Shown here: one piece after another, positions 1 through 10,500 of the stretch
How the letters are laid out: each line of letters begins with the position of its first letter
Numbering within the stretch: position 1 is the stretch's first letter
The notes under the pieces: model-generated
Seen by the model: the letters and a program-made list of their open reading frames with translations, nothing else
Databases searched by the model: none
Told to the model about the DNA's origin: nothing
Translations under genes and position numbers: made by a program
Origin: Catonia carolina
Lineage: Eukaryota; Arthropoda; Insecta; Hemiptera; Achilidae
DNA: 64,000 nt
NCBI GenBank assembly: GCA_035578175.1
Contig: JAQMRL010000006.1
Coordinates: forward strand, 67,419,001-67,483,000
Reading direction: 5' to 3'

Positions 1-105
1 TGTGCTAGTTCCAGGGCTACAAAAAAAATAGTTCTCTTTCTTATCACATGGTCACCCAATTATATGACTACAGTATTTTAATAACACAAGAGGTAGGTGA
101 TTTCG
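1..105 (+). repeat. SINE1 copy, 5' part, entering from the left edge
   Basis: The sequence matches the first third of the ~400-bp SINE1 family found complete at 43063-43451 and 49392-49786: the motif CTAGTTCCAGGGCTACAAAA, then a TTCTTATCACATGGTCA block and a GAACAG-GAGGTAG block. It breaks off near 105, so it is a 3'-truncated or decayed copy. Confidence 0.75.
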
Positions 106-299
106 GAACAGGCAGGAGCCGAATCCTTAATATCAGGAAGAAAAAGAACTTTTTGATACCAAAACATAAAATATATTCATACTTTATTGATATCAATAAG
201 CTTACCTTGTTGGATTGTGTAGAAATCAAGATTACTAGATTGTTGGTATTCCAATAATAGCCCGGATATTGGGAAGGCAGTTATTGTGGTTTGGGTATA

Positions 300-1460
300 T
301 GCTGCGTATGGTAGAAGAAAGAGTGCAGAGGAGAGCATGAGAGTGGCCACCACCGAATTAAAGACATAGAAGCCAACCTCGGAGAATATGTAAGAGAGAG
401 ATACAGGAGGTGATGCGAGTCATGAAAGATGAAGGACCAGATGCGTCGGAATTAGGCAGTTTGGAGGACAGGATGTAGAAAATGGCCATTACGGCTGTAA
501 AATACATTTAATATCTATATTATATTAATATCAGGAATATCAAAAAATTTATACGATTAAACTTAAAAATATTGATATAAAAAAATGAGGTATGGTGAAT
601 TCCTTTTAATGAAACTATATAAGGAAATTTATCAGATTATTAGCTTGATGAAGAAAAGGAGGATTTCCTAATTTTTCACATTTTAAGAATGCCGAATGAT
701 AGACTATTAAAACAACTGATCCTCAGGAACTTGAACAGGAAGATAAATCGAAGAGATTAAGAAGGATCTCGATGAAATTGGACTAGCAATATTCGATGGC
801 CACCACCGAATTAAAGACATAGAAGCCAACCTCGGAGAATATGTAATAGAGAGATACAGGAGGTGATGCGAGTCATGAAAGATGAAGGACCAGATGCGTC
901 GGAATAAGGCAGTTTGGAGGACAGGATGTAGAAAATGGCCATTACGGCTGTAAAATACATTTAATATCTATATTATATTAATATCAGGAATATCAAAAAA
1001 TTTATACGATTAAACTTAAAAATATTGATATAAAAAATGGGGTATGGCGAATTCCTTCTAATGAAACTATATAAGGAAATTTATCAGATTATTAGATTGA
1101 TGAAGAAAAGGAGGATTTCCTAATTTTCCACATTTTAAGAATGCCGAATGATAGACTATTAAAACAACTGATCCTCAGGAACTTAAACAGGAAGATAAAT
1201 CGAAGAGATTAAGAAGGATCTCAATGAAATTGGACTGGCAATTGAAGACGCGGTTGATATGAAAAAAATAAATATTACTTTCAAAACACAAATTTTATCG
1301 AAGAAAAGCAGAAAGACGCACGGTGGAGGTTACAGATGAGATACAGAAACAAAAATCGAACCATATCAAAAATTACTGGCAAAACCGAAAGGCTAGACCA
1401 ATATGTTATCTGAAGAACACTAGAAATTGATTGGCCTAATGGTTCCAATGTGGCTTTAAA
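300..1460 (+). pseudogene. LINE reverse-transcriptase C-terminal relic
   Basis: Short reading frames in different phases translate into the tail region of a non-LTR retrotransposon ORF2. At about 690-800 and again at 1135-1240 there is RMPNDRLLKQLILRN, the usual 'RMP..RLLK' box after the RT thumb. At 1285-1425 there is HKFYRRKAERRTVEV... ending KARPICYLKNT before a stop codon at the natural end. Stops and frameshifts interrupt the frame several times, so the copy is dead. It contains an internal tandem duplication (see 345-1250). No RT catalytic core is visible in this window. The family cannot be fixed more closely than a non-LTR element. Confidence 0.6.
345..1250. repeat. 452-bp direct tandem duplication (two units)
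   Basis: Unit 1 (about 345-797) and unit 2 (about 798-1250) match nearly base for base at an offset of 452-453 bp. Both start with GGCCACCACCGAATTAAAG and end near GGATCTC-ATGAAATTGGACT. Only scattered substitutions separate them, so the duplication is fairly recent and lies wholly inside the LINE relic. Confidence 0.9.
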
Positions 1461-1839
1461 ATAAAAAAAATTGATATTAGGTATAAGAGGCTGGTCAGGT
1501 GAAAGAACTAACTCCTATTGTTTCATAACTTACAATTTTAATTATTCATTTATTTACACTAAATTCAACAATTTCTATTAATATACTACCTACTGAATAA
1601 TCTTATTACTAACCTTATAAACTAAACCTAAATTGGTTATCCGATCCCAACTATACCAGCACGAACTGCTTTCACCCATAATTCGGGGCTTACCCGACTT
1701 TTATTATAAGTTGGGTAGTGGTTAACAAACGGGCTTGGCATTGCATCTGTTTGAGCTGGCAGACAAGAGATAATCGAACAACCAATTACTAATCTAATCA
1801 ATAATATACAATTATCCTACCCTGTCAATTACCCATTTT
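1461..1839. other. no recognisable gene
   Basis: AT-rich sequence without a meaningful reading frame or a repeat shared with the rest of the window, apart from the start of the triplicated block at its right edge. Confidence 0.5.
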
Positions 1840-2124
1840 TAATTCTAAGTTACCTTAATATGATTCTCTTCAACTAAACACTACTTATTTCTATTGTTCT
1901 ATACACTATTTTTAAATTTGTCATTATAGTAAAAATTATTTAACTGTACAATTGATACAAAGACGATGGACTGACGATGACAAGTCAGACCAAGCTAAAT
2001 GATTATCCAACCAACATATCATTCCATTGTTTTGATTCTATAAATATACTATTAAGACATCACATCAATACGCATATAATGCACTGTTTTTATAGCGCAG
2101 TTTTATTTCAGAAATGGATCTATA

Positions 2125-2357
2125 CAGTACGTCCTCGCTATAACGGACTTCAAATTAGAAACAAAACACCACAACTGTAAAAAACACTCTGATGGAGAAA
2201 TAACGTACGGTGTGTAAAAAAAATAAGTTTATTATAGTAAAAACTAACTGCTACAACAAAAATTGCTGCTTTCCCTGGCTGCATTTCAATATAACGGACT
2301 TTCATTACAACGGACTGTGATCTCCCCCATTTAGTCCGTTATAACAAGGACCTACTG
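2125..2357. mobile_element. pogo-like MITE, 233 bp
   Basis: Inverted ends CAGTACGTCCTCGCTATAAC and the complement of GTTATAACAAGGACCTACTG are flanked by TA on both sides (2123-2124, 2358-2359). Internal AACGGACT motifs repeat in both orientations. It is non-coding. TA target and CAGTA-type ends fit the pogo/Tigger group of Tc1/mariner elements; the assignment is inference. Confidence 0.75.
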
Positions 2358-2506
2358 TATGCGGTTTCTGCCGGTTAACTGCAGAAAATTCTAAACTGCT
2401 TCAATATGGTTCTGTCCATGGGTCTTAAAAACTAAACACTAATCACTATGTTTAAATTGTTTTCACACTTATTCCTAAATATGTCATAATAGTAAAAACC
2501 AATTAA

Positions 2507-3105
2507 CCCCTTAACGGTTTATGATGAGATATCTCGCAACGTAAATGTCGTAGAAAAGTGCCCCTGACGAGATAACTCGCAACTGAATTTGTCTCGATTT
2601 ATTCTGTTTTCTGTCGAAATATCTCGCCGTAACAATAAAAGTAGTTTATGTTATATCCGTAACTTTAATATTAGCGCTAATAAAGGTTCCTTTTTATAGG
2701 TTAGATGACTATGTTATTTGTTTACGTCGTACTCTCCAATGTAATGTTGCGTAAAAGGTTATGTTTTGGTTAGTTCGGTGCGTTTCGTTGTAAAGTCATA
2801 AGTTCGTTATAAGTGTTTACGAAAAGAAATTGTAAGCTATTCGATATTGTTTATAGTTTTTTAGTAGTAGGTTTCATTCCATACATAGTATTTAGTCCGG
2901 TATTTCAATTCCGTTTATTGTAGTACGATTGTTTATTATTTATTCGTAAGTGATGGCCGATACCTCTTTTATTTTAAAAAATGATGTTTTTGAGCATGGA
3001 AATTGATCTATATGTCTTTATTCAGTCATATTATACAAAATTATGAAGAAAAAAAATTGAGCAGGATATGAACATTTTTGGCTAAAAAAAGGAACCGTTA
3101 AGGGG
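2507..3105. mobile_element. piggyBac-like MITE, ~599 bp
   Basis: It begins CCCCTTAACGGTT directly after a TTAA (2503-2506) and ends AACCGTTAAGGGG. Near the left end the motif GAGATATCTCGCAACG recurs in variant form three times, like subterminal repeats. The other units of the surrounding triplication lack it and give the empty site. The right TTAA is missing (TTTT follows), so the right flank has lost a few bases. A short frame starting at 2953 (MADTSFILKNDVFEHGN) is too short to interpret. Confidence 0.65.
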
Positions 3106-3291
3106 TTTTGTAGAGTTCACATAAACAAACATGATGGACTGACGTCATGATTCAGAACAACATACTTGATTATCCAGCCAATCATCCATTTCCGTTGTTT
3201 TAATTCCATAAATACTATTAAAACAACACACCCAGTACGCATATAATGCACTGTTTTTATAGTTCAATTTTATTTCAGAATTTGATCTATA

Positions 3292-3986
3292 CAGTAGGTC
3301 CTTGCTATAACTAAATCAGAAAAAAAAACGCCTTAACAATGAGGATACAAATGAGCCATTAGCACAAAAACCCAAACTTTCTGGTGTACGCAATGCCACT
3401 GATAGTGTTTTCATACATAAATTTTTCGGGAGAGCAAGACATCCAAAACTTAGTGAACATTTGAGGCAATTTAAAGAACTTATTGTTAGAAAGTAACATC
3501 AGTTAAAAATAAACAATATTTCTCATCTCTTTAATATTCTTCATATCAGTGATTACAATAGTTATTTTCCTTGTATGTTAATATATTTTCCATTTTAATT
3601 TTGACCGTAAAACGAACTCAGATGAAAGAATAAATGTATAACAGGTAAAAGATAAGAATATTATTATGAACTGTATTACCTTTTCTTAATCTACACGTGT
3701 TTGATTATTTCACTTGTTTTGTGACATCTTAAAATGTACTACCATTACTAAAATAAGTTTTTTCCGTTATTGCTGCTGAATATAACCATGGTATGTAAAA
3801 AATATTTTAATGTATTTACTTTCTATTTTTACAAAACTTTTAAACTCCCTACGATTTATACTATAATAAAAATTTACATCTATAACAAAAATTGTTGCTT
3901 TGCCTAGCTGTATTTCAATATACAGGACTTTTATGACAACGAACTGTGGTCTCCCCCAATTAATCTGTTATAACAAGGACCTACTG
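3292..3986. mobile_element. pogo-like element, longer relative of the 2125 MITE
   Basis: Ends CAGTAGGTCCTTGCTATAAC and GTTATAACAAGGACCTACTG match the element at 2125-2357 and are flanked by TA (3290-3291, 3987-3988). At 695 bp it keeps extra internal sequence, including a short frame at about 3341-3497 reading NEDTNEPLAQKPKLSGVRN and ending in a stop, which could be a fossil C-terminus of the element's protein. This is a guess from position and composition. Confidence 0.65.
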
Positions 3987-4419
3987 TAAGCGGTTTCTGC
4001 TTATACCAGTTGTCAATTCTAAGTTACCTCAATATGCCCACCTATCTAAAACTAAAATGTTACACGTTAAAATTGATTTTCACACAATTCCTAAGTTGTC
4101 ATTATAGAAAAAGCCATTTAACTTTTGAGTTAATACAAACAAACATGATGGACTGATGGTGGTGTAAGTTGGACCAACCTACTTGTCATCCATCCCCGTT
4201 GTTTTGATTCCATAAATACTATTAGGACTATGCCCTGAACACGCGTATAACACACTGCTTTTATAATTCAGTTTTATTTCTGATTTTGATTTATATATTG
4301 TTGTCAACTGCCCCATTAATATCTTCGCCAGCAGATGGTCCCAGGACCTACCACAGCGAGCGCTTCCAACAAGCAGCAAGCAGTGCCTCCCCTCCAACAT
4401 AAAGTGGACGCACCGAGGG

Positions 4420-5110
4420 GGTGCATAAACAGGTGTTTTGGCCCACGAGCATCATTCATTGCCTAGCTCTCGAACCCGCAGGAAGACTAAAGGAACTGAA
4501 GGAAGATGAACAGCCCAGTCGAGCCGGAACACAGCCATCCCAGGACGATGCTACCAATGGCAGACACCACGGTGAAGACGCAGGTCAGCGCAGGCCCGGA
4601 GGGAACTGCCTCGGCCGACCCGACACTGCAGGGCTCTGGGAGCCACCACTGCCACACTGCAGTAGGGACCCAACTGTCACTGAGCGAAGGCTAGCCTTGA
4701 ACCCAGTAGCTGAGTTGTCACCCTTTGGACACCATATGCTGCACATGCCAGCCTGACGCGTCCGACCACCTACAGCCATCCCTGGTTGACACTAACTGTG
4801 GCGGACGCCTCATTACTGTCCCGGTCAGCCGACGGAAGCCTGTATGTGTCAGCAGACACCAAGGTGAAGATGGAGGTCAGCGCAGGCCCGGATGGAACCG
4901 CCTCGGCCGCGATATCGACCGATTGAGGTAAGGATAGGCTTGAACCCGGAATCCGAGCCATCACCTTTCGAACACCGTGCTGCACACGTCGGCTCAATGC
5001 ATCGGACCACTTACAACGGCCCTTTTCAGAGCCAACCATCCTGTAAGGCGAGGCTTGGCCAAGTGCCGTCGGCCCCAGTCGACACCGTTCTCGTTCTTTG
5101 CAACATGCTT
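4420..5110. other. GC-rich island with imperfect internal duplication
   Basis: This is the only long GC-rich, CG-containing stretch among AT-rich flanks. Two halves are homologous at an offset of about 290 bp: GCAGACACCACGGTGAAGAC at 4561 and GCAGACACCAAGGTGAAGAT at 4852 each lead into GGTCAGCGCAGGCCCGGA and a GCCTCGGCCG motif, and later TTGAACCC... and CATCGGACCAC or CGTCCGACCAC blocks recur. Overlapping short frames exist on both strands but none has a recognisable domain. It could be the 5' region of a retroelement or a satellite fragment. Confidence 0.55.
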
Positions 5111-5768
5111 GATAGGGGGGTTAGTTTTTAAACAAAACAAATTTTTTGCTTCACTCTGGACTAACCACTTGTTTATGTTTTATTATGAATTAAGCTTTAA
5201 ATTAATTAAGTTGTAACGCGGATTTTGTTTCTTTTTCCACATCAAAAGTTAAATTTAAGAACTTGTATGCGCAGTATTAACTAATTTTTAATTGATAGTG
5301 AAACCGACGTTTCTGGTATTGAAAAACTTGAATAAGGTACTCATAGCAACACAACTTTTACTGCTACAAATTTTTTTTGAATATCAATTATAATTAATAA
5401 TATATATGTAGCGAGTTCTTATGTGTTTTCAGAAAAAAGTTTTAATAACTAGTGCTAGGTACAATAAGTTTGAGTCACGCTAAGCAACTGAGGTGAGTTC
5501 TAGCCAATGAGGGAACACTGTGTTGTTGATGTTTACTCTGTAGTTAAATGACTTTTACTATAAAAAAAAAATGTATACACTATTCCATAATACTATTTTC
5601 TATAAGCTACCCGTCCTCACCCACATTCCAGAATCAAGTACAATAAATGTGAAGAATTGTTTATATCAATTACATGAGGTGTGTCCAGGGAAAGTAATGC
5701 AATCTTTTTAAAGTTAGTACTTAAAGTCAGCTTCAAAGAAATGTCTTCACTGGTCTGCCATAAAAGTA
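5111..5768. other. no gene seen
   Basis: AT-rich. At about 5678-5710 the string GAGGTGTGTCCAGGGAAAGT resembles a mariner terminal repeat, but I cannot find its partner, so I do not call an element. Confidence 0.4.
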
Positions 5769-6396
5769 CCGTGCGTTCGGAAAGTCGCTGTGCACTGGAA
5801 TTGTGACTATGGATTTATGAAAATATGTATAAAGAAATGACTAAGCATTTTGGAAAAAAATTTTTACGTTATTGTTCTGATATTTTAGAGAACTTTACGC
5901 ATCAAATAACACAAGTGGAAATGAATAATGGTTGGTTCCAACAAGACGGGGCAACAGCACATACATCTAACATCTCAATGGCTTTCCTGCGCAACGTGTT
6001 TGGTGAACGAATAATTTCAAAGAATTTGTGGCCTGCAAGATCTCCTGATCTGACTCCCCCCGATTTCTTTTTATGGGGTGCGGCGAAACAAACTGTGTAT
6101 CGGAACAGACCACACACGATTGACGAACTTAAAGCCGCAATAACGGCATACATTCAAGGAATCACTGTTCTTCAGTTGCGAAAGGTGTTTGCAAACAAAA
6201 TGAAACGAGTGCAATGCTGTATTGATGCCAATGGAGGTCATTTCGAACACCTTCTATAAACAATGTAATCACGGTTTAACAATGTAATTAAGGTATTGAA
6301 TAAATTTTTTTCCAAAATGCTTAGTCATTTCTTTATACATATTTTCATAAATCCATAGTCACAATTCCAGTGCACAGCGACTTTCCGAACGCACGG
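5769..6396 (+). mobile_element. Tc1/mariner-type element with ~93-bp perfect inverted repeats
   Basis: The left end CCGTGCGTTCGGAAAGTCGC and the right end GCGACTTTCCGAACGCACGG are flanked by TA (5767-5768, 6397-6398). The inverted match continues for about 93 bp with no mismatch that I can see, through CTATGGATTTATGAAAATAT to TTGGAAAAAAATTT, so the copy is young or has been homogenised. Only the catalytic and C-terminal half of a transposase lies between (5825-6259); the N-terminal DNA-binding half is absent. It is therefore a non-autonomous deletion derivative. Confidence 0.9.
5825..6259 (+). pseudogene. truncated Tc1/mariner-superfamily transposase (C-terminal half, 144 codons)
   Basis: An open frame encodes the end of a DDD transposase: WFQQDGATAHTS carries the second catalytic aspartate and ARSPDLTPPDFFLWG the third, with 38 residues between these two aspartates. 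That is longer than the 34 of classical mariner and near the DD37D-DD41D groups. The conserved tail PHTIDELKAAI...V....RKVF follows and the frame ends after GGHFEHLL. The helix-turn-helix region and the first aspartate are missing. The first ~14 codons from the ATG lie inside the left terminal inverted repeat, so the start codon is probably a by-product of the repeat and not a true N-terminus. It cannot encode an active enzyme alone. Confidence 0.85.
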
Positions 6397-6738
6397 TAGT
6401 AGAGTAGTTGCTTTAAATACTCTAATTACTTAAGAAATTATTAATTTGGAAACTAGTTACTATGAACAAGGAACAATTAACGCAACTAATAATGATTTTA
6501 CAGCAACTGGTTATAAACAAAAATAAAAAGATTTGATAATTTCAAATCATTGGGTATATCATTTACATTTAGTTGATGTTATTGGTAGTACATACAATCG
6601 TTACTTAGAACTTAGTGAAAAAAATTGAAAATTAAAAGATACTTTGATTATAAAATTTTTAATGATTTATTAAACACTTTAAAGTTAACGGTTAATATTA
6701 TTTTAACTTATGATAAAAAATAGCAAATAGTTGGACGA
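6397..6738. other. no gene seen
   Basis: AT-rich, no long frame and no repeat shared elsewhere in the window. Confidence 0.4.
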
Positions 6739-7085
6739 TGGAATTGTGTCTCGAGCAACATTACGCAATAAAAGTTTTCTTCGAACCAGAACAAATCTAT
6801 TGCAGCTCACCAATTGATTGTGCAAGCTTAGAGGACAATGCTCTATTATATTCGCAAGTTTCACGGTGATTAAATATGTCAAAGGAAAATTCAGAAATAG
6901 ATTTGGCTGACTTCTTTCCCTTCCCAAGAATCAAGACCACCCTGAAAGGAATCAATTTTGAGTCGACTGAAGGCATCGTGACGTGGGCCCTTGCCGAGGT
7001 CCCCCATAAAAAGCCTTCCAGGATGCATACCGTGCACAGCAGAGTTGCTGTAATAGTGGCTAGATGCCCAACGGAGCTTGTTTGA
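6739..7085 (+). pseudogene. mariner-like transposase, internally deleted relic
   Basis: One frame reads ELCLEQHYAIKVFFEPEQ..., then DNALLYSQVSR, then a TGA where mariner proteins carry Trp (SRW), then MSKENSEIDLADFFPFPRIK and TLKGINFEST, ending in TAA. The first part is the N-terminal helix-turn-helix of a mariner transposase and the second is the 'DFFLFP+LK' segment after the last catalytic aspartate. The whole central catalytic region between them is deleted without shifting the frame. Only the last catalytic Asp (LADFF) remains. The terminal repeats are not recognisable. Confidence 0.7.
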
Positions 7086-7335
7086 AGAATATTAAATGTT
7101 ATCTACAATAAATCTATAATTTAAAAAAATGCATTTCTTTCCAGACATACCTCGTACACTAAAATTAAACCTTTATCAACATTTAGTCTACTAAACTTAT
7201 ATACCCTAATAATCGAAACCTTACACAGGAATCCAAAATAATTAATAAATTCCGAATTTAAAACATTTAATGATGAATTAAATAGTTTCATACAATTCCA
7301 CTGCAGAATATGTTTTAAAAATTTGGTGTTTCGCT

Positions 7336-7564
7336 TCAATACCATTCATCTCCTCGACATTTATTCCACACAATTGCCGCCTCAACAATTCCAGTACATC
7401 TAAAATAATCGACAGCTACAATATTACATTGTTGTCCCCAGTCACCACGAAACCAATTAGTTACATCCATGCTTACTTTGTATGCGAGTCTACGTAAACC
7501 TGGGAATGTACCTGGGAATGATTCCGTCAGTTCTGCCATTGCTGCCCATAACTCATCTGGATCT
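7336..7564 (-). CDS. gene 1 last coding exon (exon 5)
   Basis: The acceptor TTTTCAG lies at 7565-7571. The exon completes a phase-2 codon and reads DPDELWAAMAELTESF... LAYKVSMDVTNWFRGDWGQQ and ends NKCRGDEWY-stop. Its paralogue is 41049-41334, which shares the motifs WAAM/WGAM-ELT, V-VTSWF-G-WG and AVDY/HCDY--GTGIV-AAI-WN. The two cysteines CNIVAVDYFRC are also conserved in gene 2 as CHIVHCDYIRG only for the first. Confidence 0.9.
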
Positions 7565-10500
7565 CTGAAAATTACAAAGAAAATAAATTTAACTATTTTT
7601 GATGTACGCATCTCAGAGAGTCGGAACATTAGAATAATTACACTTGACATAACAAACAGAAATTTCTTGTACTTTTTAAAATGTTTGTCTTTTCAGTTTT
7701 TTGTAAGCCACTTTTAAATCCAAATTCCCTGAAGGGTTACACAATTCTCCTACTCCTGTATCAAGCGCGCCAATCTGACTAGCAATATTCCTGCGTAGTG
7801 TCAACTCCACTTCCATTTCACAGTTAGTTACTACACAGTCAGCTATGAATTTTGTAGTCACTTAATTATATTCGGACAGAGGAAGATGCTGCAGGTTCCT
7901 CCAGGCACGTCCTGAAGGAGCTGACAGAAGATGACTTCCAGCACCGTTTCCAACAATGTAAAATTCACATGGAGCATTGTAAGGATAGAGAAGGAGTATA
8001 TTGAATGTGACAATAAGTGATTGTTGTTGTTGTTTAGGTCAACAGCCGAAAGGCTGGTTTGAACCTCTAGAGGTTTTACTAAGTAAAACGAGGAGTGAGG
8101 TGATTTACCATTGCCTTCCTCACTGAGTGGAAAAGTACGCTTATCAGCATGCCGGGCCCTCTGAAAAGCACATATTTTCCACTCTGTAAATGACAACTTC
8201 ACTTCATTCACCACAGGGTCTGGCTGTACAATAAAATTCATTACTTTCAGAGAAGATAACTCTGATTAGTGTCTTTTACACCTCTACCTCTTCTTTTCTT
8301 AAATGATTCAGTCATTTAATTGACTGACATGTGATAAGAAACAGAACTATTTATTTTAGCCCTGCAACGAACAGATTGAGTGTAAATAATTTGACACTCC
8401 ACCTGTCTGTTATGGGCAGAATAATTGATTATGTATAAAATTAAAATAAAATTTTTTACGTCAGTCTCGTTATTTTATAGTCACACATCGTATATGTAGT
8501 AGGCCTACATAGAAAATACATGTGCAGTAGGGTGATCAAACCGCCGCAATCTCTTCACTGTTCAAGAACAAGTGAGGATAGCTAGGGTGTGCATTTTTGC
8601 TGCTGACCTCTCCGTTGACATGGCAAACCGCTCACGCTTGAAAAGTAGTAGCGAACACCCGTCTAACAACTCTTCACTAGGGCATTTATTACGTAGATTA
8701 ATGCCAATACAAGGGCTATTTAAAACAATGGAAAGTGCTCTAAGCAGGTAATTTTCATTTAACTAAAACAAACAAAAACAATATAACAGAAATTAAGGGT
8801 CTTTTCCGTCTTCGGTATGCCACTATCAAATCTGAATTCCCAGAAGGGTTACACAATTCTCTCACTCCTGCGTCTAGCGCGCCAATCTGACTAGCAATAT
8901 TCCTGCGTAGTGTCAACTCCACTCCAATTTCACAGTTAGTTACTACACAGTTTGCTATGAATTTTGTAGTTACTTAATAATATTCAGATGAGGGAAGATG
9001 CTGCAGAGTTCTTTCAGGAAAAGGAGTTATTACATAATCCCAGAATATGTGACAACTAAAAAAATATGTGTGAAACACTCACAAAACTTTCTCTTCCCAA
9101 CGTAAATAATTAAAAAAATATAACGTAATAGTATAATGTAGCCTAGTAATAGCAAAAAATTCAATTAAAAATATATGCAACTTAATACAGAGTGATTTTT
9201 TAGTCCTGTTACCCAATTGTTAATGTCTGGTAATATTTTTCTAAAAAAAATAAATTTTGTTTTGTGACACTAAGTTGGTAGCCCTACTCAACCAGTATGG
9301 ATATGGCAGTGTGAGTTGATTCTCCTTGAGCTGTGTAAAATTTTGTGCCATTTCCGGTCGTGCTACGAACAGAATGTCTTTTATCCTAAAACAATCTCTT
9401 GTTTAAACCTGGAGGCTGAAGCTCTAGAACTAATCGTATGTGGTATGGATACAATTTCAATTTTTTAGCAGATTTCTGAGCACTCGAACATGACAAATCA
9501 ACATGCGAGGAAAGTTTTTGTAAACTTTTCCATGGAGAATTGAGCAATCTTGTTTTCACATTCTCTTAACGTCATCTGTCAAAAAAGTTGGTCTACCACT
9601 ACGTTTTCTGCTGCAAACAATACCTGCCTCTAAAAATCAGTTAGTTAGCCTAGATTGACTAGAATAGAGTGGAGGAACACCAAAAAATTTAATTTGAAAT
9701 GATTCTTTTACACTCGCATACGATTTTGTAGCAAAATATTGTTCAAGAATGAAAACCCGTTGTTCTAGGGTAAAAGACATTCTGTTCGTAACACAACTGG
9801 AAACAGCACAAAATTTTACGCAACTCAAGGAGAATCAACTCAAACTGTCATATCTATACCGGTTGAGTAGGGCTACCAACTTGGTGTCACAAAACAAAAT
9901 ATCCCTTTCTTAGAAAAAAATTACCAGACATTAACAATTGGGTAACAGGACTACAAAAATCACCCGGTAGTAATGTAATAAAATCAAAATATAACAGTAA
10001 AACAATCAAAATATAAAATAAAACAACAGAACATGTAATATATATAGTCCCTGAAGGTTCAAACCAGCTTTTTGGCGCAGGGTTTCCCAGTGCATTTCGA
10101 CCAATCTGTCCTTTGTCAAAGTTGCTGTGTGAGGCCTGGGTTTGTCATGAAGAAGAATGGGATAGGCTTTTGGTTTAGTAGGTGGCTTAAACAGACGCCA
10201 ACAGCTGGCAGTAGTAGAAGGGAATTCACTTGAACATGCAGGAAGTTGACGAGTAAAACTCCCAACCAGTCGCAAAAAAATTTGGTAAGAAACACTCACA
10301 TAACTATCTCTTGCCAATGCAAATAATAAACAATATAACCTAACATTTAGAATAAACAAAAAATTGGCCACCTCCGTAGCGTAGTGGTTAGCGCATTGGC
10401 CTGCCATGCGGAGACACCGGGTTCAATTCCCGGCCAAGGTCTGGAAATTTTCACATGTCAAATCCCACTGTTAATGTTACATACTCCACCGTAGCCACTA

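Larger units (their letters stand above)
1840..4300. repeat. triplicated block, units near 1840, 2370 and 4010
   Basis: Three diverged units share an order of landmarks: an AATTCTAAGTTACCTYAATATG start, a GTCATTATAG-AAAA segment, GATGGACTGACG, a TTCCATAAATACTATTA segment, then GCACTGTTTTTATAG and TTTATTTCAG just before a pogo-like MITE in units 1 and 2. Unit 2 is enlarged by an insertion at 2507-3105 and by a longer MITE (3292-3986). Unit 3 loses the pattern after about 4300. No long ORF is conserved. Confidence 0.75.

Noticed and set aside
4421..5039. Overlapping ORFs of 60-110 codons on both strands in the GC-rich island
   Set aside because: Frames are open on both strands because of high GC content; no domain, no conserved start, and the internal duplication shifts frame.
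5678..5710. Mariner terminal repeat
   Set aside because: Single-ended resemblance without a TA-flanked partner.
10380..10440. tRNA-Gly gene
   Set aside because: A and B boxes and GCC are there, but the acceptor stem does not pair and the sequence continues into a repeated SINE body.
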